Below are positions 1 through 7,455 of a DNA stretch of 64,000 bases, piece after piece (position 1 is the first letter of the stretch; each line of letters begins with the position of its first letter). The position numbers and the translations under genes are program-made. The DNA is from an uncultured Oscillospiraceae bacterium (GTDB taxonomy: Bacteria > Bacillota > Clostridia > Oscillospirales > Ruminococcaceae), in assembly GCA_934444765.1 (NCBI GenBank), contig CAKSDC010000001.1:230411-294410 (forward strand), written 5' to 3'. A model generated the notes under the pieces. That model did not search any database and had not been told where the DNA came from. It saw nothing but the letters and a program-made list of their open reading frames with translations.

Positions 1-1199
1 CAGAGGGTAAAAAGCCATCGTTTACTATAGTATTTGATACTCTTGAAGATAGCGACAAGGCTACTGAAGTACTTACTAAACATGGTATTAGATATCGTAC
101 TGGTAAAACTTTAGTTCCATTTAGACTTACTGGTAATATAGAATGGGGTGTACCTGCACCTTCGTTAGAGGGCGAAAAGGGTTTAACCGTTTGGGTATGG
201 CCAGAAAGTCTTTGGGCTCCAATATCGTTTACTGTAGCATACTTAAAGAGTATCGGTCATAATGCCGAAGAATGGAAGGACTACTGGTGTTCTAAGGATG
301 CACAAGTGTATCAGTTTATAGGACAAGATAATATATACTTCTATGGTGTAGCTGAAATGGGTATGTTTATGGCTCTACAAGGTAAAGATGAAGACGGCGT
401 AGTAGCAGACCCTAAAGACGGACAGTTACAACTACCTATATTAATGGCTAATCATCATATACTATTTTTAGATAAAAAGGCAAGTTCAAGTGGAGCAGTA
501 AAGCCACCTATGGCAAGTGATTTACTAAATCATTATACTGCCGAACAGTTAAGAATGCACTATCTCGGTTTAGGTTTAGGACAAAGAAGTGTCAGCTTTA
601 TGCCAAAGCCTTATAATCCTAACGCTTCCGCAGAAGATAGCGACCCAGTAGTTAAAGACGGCTTTTTACTATCTAACGTATTTAATCGAATTATTAGAAC
701 CTGTATATATACCACTCAAGAGTACTATAATGGCGAAATGCCTCTTGGTGAAGTGTCTGCGGATATCTTAGAAACTGCTCGTAAAGCTATACTCGATTAT
801 GAACGCTATATGTATCGCTTTGAATTTCATCAAGCTACTTACGTATTAGATACTTACATTCGTAAGGCAAGCAAGTACATGGTTAAAAACTTCAACGATG
901 CTAACAAACAGAATAACGATGAACTTCGTAGACAGACTTTAATAGATACGTTCCATATAATCAAGACCGCTACTATACTATTACACCCTATGACCCCTAA
1001 CGGTACTGAAAAGGTTCTTGAATACTTAAACCTATCCACAGAAGCTAACGAAAAGTTCTGGTGTTGGGACGATATATTCTGTACACTTACAGACCTATGC
1101 CCTAATGAGAGTAGTCATAAGTTAAAGTATCTACCACCAAGAACAGACTTCTTTACTCGACACCCTTCACAGTTCAACACCGCTGAAGATGATGAATAA
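1..1199 (+). CDS. metG: Methionyl-tRNA synthetase-like class I ligase, 5' truncated
   Basis: The reading frame is open from the first bases of the window, so the N-terminus with the HIGH motif lies outside. Visible are the class I segment WGVPAP, a tryptophan-rich stretch WVWPESLWAPISF, FIGQDN followed by YFYGV (counterpart of the MetRS FxGKD block), and a C-terminal helical anticodon-binding-like domain. After the catalytic loop, MASDLLNHYTAEQLR aligns well with the E. coli MetRS stretch that follows KMSKS. The KMSKS loop itself reads KASSS, losing the second lysine. The product should charge a methionyl-type tRNA in the cytoplasm, but this could be a paralogue with altered activity. A hairpin terminator follows directly. 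The family call is fairly sure; the exact function is less so. Confidence 0.75.
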   Translation, partial: EGKKPSFTIVFDTLEDSDKATEVLTKHGIRYRTGKTLVPFRLTGNIEWGVPAPSLEGEKGLTVWVWPESLWAPISFTVAYLKSIGHNAEEWKDYWCSKDAQVYQFIGQDNIYFYGVAEMGMFMALQGKDEDGVVADPKDGQLQLPILMANHHILFLDKKASSSGAVKPPMASDLLNHYTAEQLRMHYLGLGLGQRSVSFMPKPYNPNASAEDSDPVVKDGFLLSNVFNRIIRTCIYTTQEYYNGEMPLGEVSADILETARKAILDYERYMYRFEFHQATYVLDTYIRKASKYMVKNFNDANKQNNDELRRQTLIDTFHIIKTATILLHPMTPNGTEKVLEYLNLSTEANEKFWCWDDIFCTLTDLCPNESSHKLKYLPPRTDFFTRHPSQFNTAEDDE

Positions 1200-1233
1200 T
1201 ACTATTGAATAGTAATCATATCGACGTAGTATG

Positions 1234-1270
1234 CCCTCACATTATGTAGTAGTGAGGGTATATCTTTTTA
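1234..1270 (+). terminator. Rho-independent terminator after the MetRS-like gene
   Basis: A 7-bp stem CCCTCAC/GTGAGGG (1234-1240 with 1253-1259) is followed by TATCTTTTTA. Confidence 0.75.
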
Positions 1271-1288
1271 AGTAAGGAGGCGATAGAT

Positions 1289-1831
1289 ATTAAGAAAGTA
1301 TTAATATCTATAATGATGATGTTCATTGTGACGTGTTTGAGTGGTTGTAGTAGTAACCGTTCCATACCAAAAGACGCTTACATACTGTTTCAAATATCCA
1401 AAAATTCCTATAGTACGCCTGATATTAATGGTAACTATCACTCTTTAGCCTATATAGATGTAGACGGAAGTATCTGTACAGTGTCTTTAGACGACTATAG
1501 AAGTTCCAATTTGAATATCACGTTTACTGACTACTGCAAACAGAACTGCCTAATAGTAGAGGCTAACGCTATAGATAGTGATACTCTAATGGAATACTAT
1601 AACTATATCTACTCTATGAACCTTAACACTATCAACGCATACCCATACTATCAAAATGAAGAAGATACTTCCAACACACACTATATATATTCGGTATACT
1701 ATTCAGACGGTGACGACGTTAGCGAACTGGTTCTAAAACAGAGTGGAACTTATATTGGAGAGTGTTCCGATGAGTATGCACAAAAGATAGTCTATTTAAT
1801 GGATAACACACTATATAAGTATCTGCAATAA
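1289..1831 (+). CDS. Putative lipoprotein of unknown function, ATT start
   Basis: The first in-frame ATG (1313) would give a signal peptide without positive charges. Starting at ATT 1289, eight bases after AAGGAGG (1274-1280), gives M-KKVLISIMMMFIVTCLSGC: a KK n-region, a hydrophobic core and a lipobox LSGC. I therefore take ATT 1289 as the start; no ATG, GTG or TTG in this frame fits the SD. The mature part (about 155 residues) is polar, rich in Tyr, Ser and Asp, and I do not recognise a domain. It should be lipid-anchored outside the membrane. It is a single gene after a terminator, with no strong terminator of its own. Confidence 0.6.
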   Translation: MKKVLISIMMMFIVTCLSGCSSNRSIPKDAYILFQISKNSYSTPDINGNYHSLAYIDVDGSICTVSLDDYRSSNLNITFTDYCKQNCLIVEANAIDSDTLMEYYNYIYSMNLNTINAYPYYQNEEDTSNTHYIYSVYYSDGDDVSELVLKQSGTYIGECSDEYAQKIVYLMDNTLYKYLQ

Positions 1832-1917
1832 GTAGAATAGTCACATATTCGGCGATATCTACAAAATATGACCTAAAAGTTTATACATATAATACACTAT
1901 TATAATTGCCAATTCTG

Positions 1918-1926
1918 TGTTATAAT
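1918..1926 (+). promoter_or_regulatory. Extended -10 promoter of the dockerin peptidase gene
   Basis: TGTTATAAT (TGn plus a perfect -10) lies about 50 bases before the start. The -35 region (around 1898-1903) is weak. A second TATAAT sits at 1900-1905. Confidence 0.45.
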
Positions 1927-1979
1927 TAACAGTGGAATTATTTTTGGAATTCGTGAATTGTTGAAAGGAATTGGTAATT

Positions 1980-3293
1980 TTGGAATTGAAAAAGACTATG
2001 GCTATAGTACTAAGCAATGTTACGGTACTATGCTCTTTAGCTGGAACTATGTCTGTAAGTGCCGATATCGAAAATGGTGGCACCTATCAAATAGTAGACG
2101 CTCCAGCTAATGCGGAATACTATGTATACAAGGACGTGTCTAAAAACTACATATATGATGACTTTGAGGACGTATATGTAGGTTCTTTAGTCTGTGACGA
2201 ATATGGTACTGGTTCTATTGGTGGTTTACAGTCTGGGGACTATATAGCAGTACTTCAAGATAGTTATACTAACTTGACTACTGATAGTAGTTACGCATTT
2301 ACTTCTAATGGTGATAGCGTATTCACTCAGGAAGCCAACACTGAATATAACTTTGGGATAGACACCGTAGGAGATATAGACTATTCTAACAGTGCGGGTA
2401 TAGAGTGCATCATGTATAGTGTTCCATTATATAAGCAAAGCGGTATGTACGCTACCGATTGGAATACTATGTACATAAATAACAGTTCCGATACTATGGG
2501 AAACGTAGGTTGTTTAATATGTAGTTTTGCCATGGTTAGGTCTTATGAAGAGGGTAAGAGTATCTTCCCTGATGATATGGCTAACAGTTATTCAGCGAGT
2601 ACTAACGTAGGGGTATCTTTTGCAAGCAACTACAACTGTGCTATGAACGTTCCACTAAGTGTAAGTAACTACGGTTGGAATATAATGGGTTCTACTATGT
2701 ACTATGGGGGCAACGGCGAAATAGCTAATAATCAGACTACTAACAACTATCTACTGAACTATCTGTATACAAAGTTACAGACTGGTCCAGTAATATTTGG
2801 TGGATACTCTACATATAATGGTAGAGGCTCAAGTAATCACTGGATAGTAGTTAAGGGTTACATAGGTAATGGGGAAAACCTTTCTGCTAACGACTTCTAC
2901 ATCTGCGACCCTGCCAATAACAACGGTGTGAACCGTGAAACTTTAGCTCAATACTTAGAAAAGTATCCTTACTGGGACAGAATGATATTCAGCGATGTGA
3001 ACTACAAAAAGATGGTATCGTTAGAACAGTATAAACTTGGCTACTTAAACAGTCCAGTTACACGTAGTTCAGCTAACTTTTTTGAACCTGTAGTCGGCGA
3101 AAGTGAAGACATAGTTGGCGATATAGACCTTAATGGAAAGGTTTCTATAAACGATTGCGTACTACTAATGCAACACTTAATGGGCGTTAAAGAGTTACAA
3201 GGCAGAGCGTTGGCTAATGCGGACTATAACGGCGACGGAAAAGTATCTTCTATAGACCTGTTTTCATTGAAAAGACATCTACTAACCTATTAG
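1980..3293 (+). CDS. Secreted C39-like cysteine peptidase with C-terminal type I dockerin
   Basis: TTG 1980 lies ten bases after GAAAGGA (1963-1969) and opens a classical signal peptide: KK, then a hydrophobic core ending near SVSA. The next roughly 100 residues resemble a prealbumin-like surface domain. A C39-family-like domain follows: Cys in NVGCLICSFAM, His in NHWIVVKGY and Asp in ICDP, a plausible Cys-His-Asp triad. The last 60 residues hold two calcium loops, DIDLNGKVSIND and DYNGDGKVSSIDL, each followed by a helix: a type I dockerin. It should be exported and docked onto a cohesin protein, so it is probably a cellulosome- or amylosome-type peptidase, or a peptidase-fold protein with another role. 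The dockerin is sure; peptidase activity is inferred. Confidence 0.7.
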   Translation: MELKKTMAIVLSNVTVLCSLAGTMSVSADIENGGTYQIVDAPANAEYYVYKDVSKNYIYDDFEDVYVGSLVCDEYGTGSIGGLQSGDYIAVLQDSYTNLTTDSSYAFTSNGDSVFTQEANTEYNFGIDTVGDIDYSNSAGIECIMYSVPLYKQSGMYATDWNTMYINNSSDTMGNVGCLICSFAMVRSYEEGKSIFPDDMANSYSASTNVGVSFASNYNCAMNVPLSVSNYGWNIMGSTMYYGGNGEIANNQTTNNYLLNYLYTKLQTGPVIFGGYSTYNGRGSSNHWIVVKGYIGNGENLSANDFYICDPANNNGVNRETLAQYLEKYPYWDRMIFSDVNYKKMVSLEQYKLGYLNSPVTRSSANFFEPVVGESEDIVGDIDLNGKVSINDCVLLMQHLMGVKELQGRALANADYNGDGKVSSIDLFSLKRHLLTY

Positions 3294-3331
3294 CCTAAAT
3301 ATTAACAAACTATTAATTTTTAAATATTCTA

Positions 3332-3360
3332 TTGACAAGTGGCAACTTTGCGTATATACT
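3332..3360 (+). promoter_or_regulatory. Sigma-A promoter of the infC-rpmI-rplT operon
   Basis: TTGACA (3332-3337) and TATACT (3355-3360) are separated by exactly 17 bases. Transcription would begin near 3367, leaving a leader of about 200 nt before infC. Confidence 0.85.
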
Positions 3361-3366
3361 ATTATA

Positions 3367-3565
3367 GGTAAACAAAGCGGAACTTCAGTTCTCACCGTTA
3401 GGATTTCTAAAACGGTCACTTTATAGATATTTAATTAGATGTAATGGCTAAATGTTGGCTTTATTATGTGCGTTATATATCATTGAGTGCGGAACTGTTA
3501 GTTACGTACTCAATTTTTTTTAGTAATAAGATATTATTATAAGGCTTTTATGGAGGTGCTGAACC
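3367..3565 (+). promoter_or_regulatory. infC operon leader with attenuator
   Basis: This 200-nt leader holds a hairpin ACCGTTAG/CTAAAACGGT (about 3394-3417) and a strong intrinsic terminator ATTGAGT/ACTCAAT (3482-3513) followed by eight T. The octamer GCGGAACT occurs both in the early leader (about 3377) and inside the terminator stem (about 3489). In other Firmicutes, L20 represses this operon through a leader attenuator, so an L20-controlled attenuator is the likely role; the sequence shows only the terminator and hairpins. Confidence 0.6.
3482..3520 (+). terminator. Leader terminator (attenuator) before infC
   Basis: The outer stem is ATTGAGT/ACTCAAT, with an inner AACT/AGTT pairing and a run of eight T. 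It lies between the promoter and infC, so it can only act as an attenuator. Confidence 0.75.
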
Positions 3566-4087
3566 ATTACTACTAATAAGGAACATCAAATCAACGAAGA
3601 GATTAGAGATAAAGAAATTCTTGTAATCGGTGCTGACGGAACTAAACTTGGCGTTATGTCGCCTAAAGAGGCTATGAAGATAGCGTATGAAAGTAATCTT
3701 GACTTAGTTAAGATTGCCCCACAGGCAACGCCACCTGTATGTCGTGTATTAGACTATGGTAAATATTGTTTTGAACAGACTAAACGTGAAAAAGAAGCTA
3801 AGAAGAATCAAAAGGTAGTTGAAATCAAAGAAATTAGAATGTTTTCTACTATAGATACTAACGATTTTAACACTAAGGTAAATCAAGCTAAAAAATTCCT
3901 AAAATCTGGTGATAAACTAAAGGTATCAGTAAGGTTTCGTAAACGTGCTATAGCTCACCCAGAACTTGGTATGGAACTATTAGAACGTTTTAAAGAGGCT
4001 TGTTCCGAATTTGGTACAGTCGAAAAGCCTGCCAAAATGGAAGGTCGTTCATTAGTAATGTTCGTAAGTCCTAAGACTTCAAAATAA
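3566..4087 (+). CDS. infC: Translation initiation factor IF-3, ATT start
   Basis: IF-3 binds the 30S subunit, prevents 50S joining and proofreads the start codon. The protein (173 residues) has the IF3-N signature NEEIRDKEILVIGADG, the PPVCRVLDYGKYCFEQ linker and the IF3-C domain ending EGRSLVMFVSPK. The frame extends upstream of the first ATG (3656) to ATT 3566, nine bases after GGAGG (3552-3556), and this N-terminal extension is needed for the conserved NEEIRDKE segment. ATT is the classical start of infC in other bacteria and lets IF-3 repress its own synthesis. It is first in the rpmI-rplT operon. Confidence 0.95.
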   Translation: MTTNKEHQINEEIRDKEILVIGADGTKLGVMSPKEAMKIAYESNLDLVKIAPQATPPVCRVLDYGKYCFEQTKREKEAKKNQKVVEIKEIRMFSTIDTNDFNTKVNQAKKFLKSGDKLKVSVRFRKRAIAHPELGMELLERFKEACSEFGTVEKPAKMEGRSLVMFVSPKTSK

Positions 4088-4263
4088 ATTGAGTAGTTAA
4101 TTACTCATTATTATATAGATGTGCCTATCTTAAAAGGCAAAGGTGTTAAACAAGACTATTAAGACCATACACTCGTTGTTTCTAACGTTAAAGAAATGCC
4201 TTATAGATACTATTTGGCAAGGTCGAAGTACACTAATATTACATTTTAAAAGAAAGGAAAAAA
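4088..4263 (+). other. Structured infC-rpmI intergenic segment
   Basis: This stretch carries no gene. It holds several potential hairpins: GAGTA/TACTC (about 4091-4106), a bulged stem GTTA-AACAA with TTGTT-TC-TAAC (about 4145-4187), and TGCC/GGCA (about 4197-4219). A purine-rich AAAGAAAGGAAAAA ends it. The spacing between r-protein genes is unusually long for this operon. Confidence 0.4.
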
Positions 4264-4327
4264 CTACTTAAAGACTAAATACTACAGTATTAAGTCTTTG
4301 GCATAACGTACTATATGCTTTAAGTAG
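4264..4327 (+). promoter_or_regulatory. Three-way junction RNA just before rpmI
   Basis: P1 CTACTTA/TAAGTAG (4264-4270 with 4321-4327) encloses P2, a hairpin AAAGACT-A-AATAC with loop TACA (4270-4299), and P3 GCATA/TATGC (4301-4318). A purine-rich SD-like tract lies directly 5' of P1, and AGGA (4329-4332) directly 3', eight bases from the rpmI ATG. It is well placed to control rpmI translation, perhaps by L20; that role is inferred. Confidence 0.5.
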
Positions 4328-4340
4328 CAGGATATAAACC

Positions 4341-4544
4341 ATGGCTAAGGTTAAGGTAAAAACTCATTCAGGTGCTAAAAAGCGTTTTAAAGTCACTAAG
4401 AATGGTAAGGTTAAGTATCAACACACTAATAAGAGACACAGACTTACTCAAAAGGAACACAAGCGTAAGAGAATAGCTCGTAACATGGGCGTAGCAAGTA
4501 CTGCTAATGCACCTACTATTAGAGAATTAGTTCCTTACAAGTAA
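4341..4544 (+). CDS. rpmI: 50S ribosomal protein L35
   Basis: A 67-residue, very basic protein with the L35 hallmarks KVKTHSGAKKRFKVT and KRHRLTQKEHKRKR. It is a structural protein of the large subunit. The start has AGGA at 4329-4332, directly after the closing strand of the three-way junction. It lies between infC and rplT, as in nearly all bacteria, but with about 250-nt spacers on both sides rather than the usual short ones. Confidence 0.95.
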   Translation: MAKVKVKTHSGAKKRFKVTKNGKVKYQHTNKRHRLTQKEHKRKRIARNMGVASTANAPTIRELVPYK

Positions 4545-4792
4545 ACCCAAAACTATAAATATTAAACTTATACGCCATTCCGCTACTGGAATGCAAAACT
4601 TAAATATTGGCTAATAATAAAGGAAGGAAAAGTTACTGATACTATATATACTTATAGTATGTACCCGTTCGTTAATGGGGAATTTACGCCTTTGGAGTAT
4701 CATGCCAACACAAGTAGCTTTGCGAACGTGGATACGTTGAACAAGGAATTAAACTATGCTATTGCATAAGTTTTTAGTAACGCTTAACATAT
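4545..4792 (+). promoter_or_regulatory. Structured rpmI-rplT spacer separating SD from start codon
   Basis: AAAGGAAGGAAAA (about 4619-4631) is followed immediately by GTTACT (4632-4637), which can pair with AGTAAC (4776-4781), eleven bases before the rplT ATG. Inside are a perfect 8-bp hairpin ATACTATA/TATAGTAT (4640-4661), CCC/GGG (about 4664-4680), AACGT/ACGTT, and AAACTATGC/GCAT-AGTTT (4751-4773). No SD lies within 40 bases of the rplT start. An AAGGAA plus ATG at 4743-4758 could start a 27-codon ORF (4756-4839) overlapping rplT out of frame. Confidence 0.55.
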
Positions 4793-5146
4793 ATGGCACG
4801 TGTAAAAGGTGCGATGATGACTCGCAAAAGAAGAAATAAAACTCTAAAACTCGCTAAGGGTTATTGGGGTGCTAAGAGTAAACACTTTAAGATGGCTAAG
4901 CAAGCCGTAATGAAGTCCGGTAACTACGCTTACATCGGTAGAAAGCAAAAGAAGAGAAACTTTAGAAGACTTTGGATTGCAAGAATTTCTGCTGCTACTA
5001 AGCTAAACGGTATGAACTATTCTACTTTTATGAATGGTCTAAAGAAGGCTGGTATTACTCTTAACAGAAAGATGCTATCCGAAATAGCTATTAACGACCC
5101 AGCAGGCTTTACTGCTATAGTTGAAAAGGCTAAGGCTGCTCTTTAA
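4793..5146 (+). CDS. rplT: 50S ribosomal protein L20
   Basis: 117 residues, the normal length for L20, beginning [16 protein letters not shown] and containing [15 protein letters not shown] and RRLWIARI. L20 nucleates assembly of the large subunit and represses its own operon in E. coli and Bacillus. The N-terminus is fixed by homology, yet the bases before the ATG contain no Shine-Dalgarno. Initiation may depend on RNA folding that brings the upstream purine tract near, or on coupling. It is last in the operon, with a terminator downstream. Confidence 0.95.
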   Translation: MARVKGAMMTRKRRNKTLKLAKGYWGAKSKHFKMAKQAVMKSGNYAYIGRKQKKRNFRRLWIARISAATKLNGMNYSTFMNGLKKAGITLNRKMLSEIAINDPAGFTAIVEKAKAAL

Positions 5147-5227
5147 TTTGTGCAGAGCAACGTTCAGTCTATCATGCTTAGTGTTTAACTATCGGTTGTG
5201 GATTGGACTAACAAATAGAATTGTACT

Positions 5228-5262
5228 AACACGCTCTCTATTAATTTCAGGGCGTGTTTTCG
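5228..5262 (+). terminator. Terminator of the infC operon
   Basis: The stem AACACGC/GCGTGTT (5228-5234 with 5252-5258) is followed by TTCGTTT. Confidence 0.75.
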
Positions 5263-5297
5263 TTTAATTATAATATTATGCTTGGAGTTGAAGTATT

Positions 5298-6077
5298 ATG
5301 GAAGTTATAAAGTCTAAAGATAACAGTATTATTAAACTATATACTAAACTATCTAACTATCGCAAGGATAGAAGAAAGTACAACTGCTATGTGGTAGAAG
5401 GTTTAAGAATAGTAACCGATGCTATTAACGAAAAAGCTCCTATATGTAACTTGCTAATGTCCGAAGACGCTTACTATAAGTATGCCGAAAGGTTTGCTAA
5501 CCTATCTGATATAGAAGTTACTGTTATTTCAAACGAGCTTGCTAATAAGATATCTTCTACCGAAAGCACACAGGGTATATTTGCTATATGTAAAATTCCT
5601 GACAGTATCCCTATACAGTTTAAGTCTAACGGAAAGTATATAATACTACATCAGGTACAAGACCCAGGAAACGTAGGAATGATAGTTCGTACTGCTGACG
5701 CTTTAGGGATAGACGGCGTAATACTATCACAGTCTTGTGACTACTATAGTCCAAAGGTTATACGTTCTACTATGGGTTCTACCTTTAGAGTTAAACGTTG
5801 GATATACGACGATATTAACAGTATACTCCACACTTGCAAAGAGAATAATATTACTACATACTCCGCCGTAATAGATAGCACAAACGATATTCGCAAAGAA
5901 AGTTTTTCTGGCGGTAGTGCCGTAGTAGTGGGTAACGAAGGTAATGGAATACCTAAGGAGGTTTCCGATATGTGCGATAAGCCTATAACTATTAAGATGA
6001 ACGGTACTATAAATTCATTAAACGTAGCCATGGCTTGTGGAATTATTATGTGGAAGATGTGTGGCTATGAAGAGTAA
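5298..6077 (+). CDS. TrmH/SpoU-family RNA 2'-O-methyltransferase
   Basis: 259 residues. The N-terminal part is the substrate-binding SpoU_sub-like domain (STESTQGIFAI near residues 90-100). The C-terminal part is a SPOUT methyltransferase with the three knot motifs: QVQDPGNVGMIVRTADALG, VVVGNEGNGIP and SLNVAMACGI. It should transfer methyl from SAM to a ribose in 23S rRNA or tRNA. It lies downstream of rplT, as in many clostridia. The SD GGAG (5284-5287) supports this start, and the gene overlaps dprA by 11 bases. The exact methylation site cannot be told from the sequence. Confidence 0.85.
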   Translation: MEVIKSKDNSIIKLYTKLSNYRKDRRKYNCYVVEGLRIVTDAINEKAPICNLLMSEDAYYKYAERFANLSDIEVTVISNELANKISSTESTQGIFAICKIPDSIPIQFKSNGKYIILHQVQDPGNVGMIVRTADALGIDGVILSQSCDYYSPKVIRSTMGSTFRVKRWIYDDINSILHTCKENNITTYSAVIDSTNDIRKESFSGGSAVVVGNEGNGIPKEVSDMCDKPITIKMNGTINSLNVAMACGIIMWKMCGYEE

Positions 6078-7338
6078 GTACAGTCAAAAAATATGTTGGC
6101 TGTGGTTAGTAATGTCTTTAGGTGCAGGCAATCCTAAACTATGGGAACTATTGAACGAATATACTACCGTAGAAGAAACCTGTAGGTTCGTACAGACTGA
6201 TAACTCTATCCGTAAAAACGTAGTGGAAGTTAAGTCCGCTAAAGAGTTGTTAGTAGACTGCTTAAAACAAGGTATAGGAGTAGTCTGTTATTCCGATGAA
6301 GAGTATCCTAACGCTTTAAAAGATGTACATAACCCACCAGCAGTACTATTCTATCGTGGCGACTTTAGTCTACTAAGTTGTGAAAGACTACTTACTGTAG
6401 TAGGTACTCGTAACCCATCGGAATATACTATTAGAGTTACACAACATATCTGTTCTGAGTTGGCAAGAGAAGACTACATACTAATAAGCGGTTGTGCCGT
6501 CGGTGTAGATAGTATAGTACATCAATCTTGTATAGACAATAATCAAAAGACTATTTCTATATTGGCTAACGGTATAGACTATGACTATCCTAAAGAAAAT
6601 CGTCTGTTAAAACAGAAGATAGTACAGTTAGGTGGTTTGATATTAACCGAACAGCTTCCAAATACTGCACCATATAGGACTAACTTTCCAAAGCGTAACA
6701 GAATATTAGCATCTTTAGGTAAAGGTACACTAATAACAGAGGCTTCTTTAGGAAGTGGTGCTTTAATTACGGCTAACTATACTTACAAGTTAGGAAAGCC
6801 TATATTTTGTATACCTCCAGCAGATATATTAAATCCAAGATATTCAGGAGTGGATAAGTATATTCGAGACGGTGCTATAGTGGTATTCAGTAAAAACGAT
6901 ATACTATATGAATATTACGGTTCATACCCTTCTAAAGTTAGAAACACTAACATAGTAGATATACACCATTCTAAGAGAGTATCAGACGACCCTATATTCC
7001 AAGAAGAAGTTACTAAGCGTAGAAAAACTCCAAGTAAGTCTGCTAATAACTCAAATGGTACTAAACATAGTGCATCAACTAATACTATCGATGATAGCAA
7101 AAGTTCTGCACCTTTAGAAGATAATACCAATAAAGATAGTATTAATAAAGATACTTCTACATATAGTGATAGTAGGTTTGATGCAGTGATACAATCACTA
7201 AAGAAGGGTTATTCTTATTTGGACGACATATCTAATGATACTAATTTGGACGTTTCAACAGTATTTGGGCTTATGGCAGAGTTGGAACTAATCGGTGTAG
7301 TTAAAGTTGCTTTTGGAAACTGTTATACCCTACTATAG
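6067..7338 (+). CDS. dprA: DNA-processing protein DprA
   Basis: DprA protects incoming single-stranded DNA and loads RecA during transformation. I chose ATG 6067, overlapping the methyltransferase stop by 11 bases, over an in-frame ATG 30 bases upstream because the overlap is then of normal size. The Rossmann core runs from TVVGTRNPS through SGCAVGVDSIVH, ILANGIDYDYP, FPKRNRILASLG and TEASLGSGALITA. A low-complexity Ser/Asn/Lys/Thr linker (about residues 310-375) leads to a C-terminal winged-helix DML1-like domain. It is followed by a separate topA promoter. The family is certain; use in competence is inferred. Confidence 0.93.
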   Translation: MKSKYSQKICWLWLVMSLGAGNPKLWELLNEYTTVEETCRFVQTDNSIRKNVVEVKSAKELLVDCLKQGIGVVCYSDEEYPNALKDVHNPPAVLFYRGDFSLLSCERLLTVVGTRNPSEYTIRVTQHICSELAREDYILISGCAVGVDSIVHQSCIDNNQKTISILANGIDYDYPKENRLLKQKIVQLGGLILTEQLPNTAPYRTNFPKRNRILASLGKGTLITEASLGSGALITANYTYKLGKPIFCIPPADILNPRYSGVDKYIRDGAIVVFSKNDILYEYYGSYPSKVRNTNIVDIHHSKRVSDDPIFQEEVTKRRKTPSKSANNSNGTKHSASTNTIDDSKSSAPLEDNTNKDSINKDTSTYSDSRFDAVIQSLKKGYSYLDDISNDTNLDVSTVFGLMAELELIGVVKVAFGNCYTLL

Positions 7339-7367
7339 TTATTATAAAAAATAATGTTTGTAAATTA

Positions 7368-7396
7368 AATACTTATGTGCTATAATAGTAAGCAAT
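7368..7396 (+). promoter_or_regulatory. topA promoter
   Basis: TTGTAA (7368-7373), a 17-base spacer and TATAAT (7391-7396), with an extended -10 TGC just before it. Confidence 0.75.
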
Positions 7397-7455
7397 AGTT
7401 AAAAGACTATATCCCTTGAGGTTTATATTATATAAGATATAAGGAGTTGATTTTT

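Noticed and set aside
4088..4792. Group I or II intron, or a small mobile element, in the r-protein spacers
   Set aside because: The segments are only about 250 nt each, both genes flanking them are intact and I see no intron core, ORF or target duplication.
4756..4839. 27-codon ORF with AAGGAA upstream, overlapping rplT
   Set aside because: It is not listed as a gene: its ATG is inside a stable hairpin, the product is unlike any protein I know, and it could be chance. It is mentioned as an alternative in the rplT finding.
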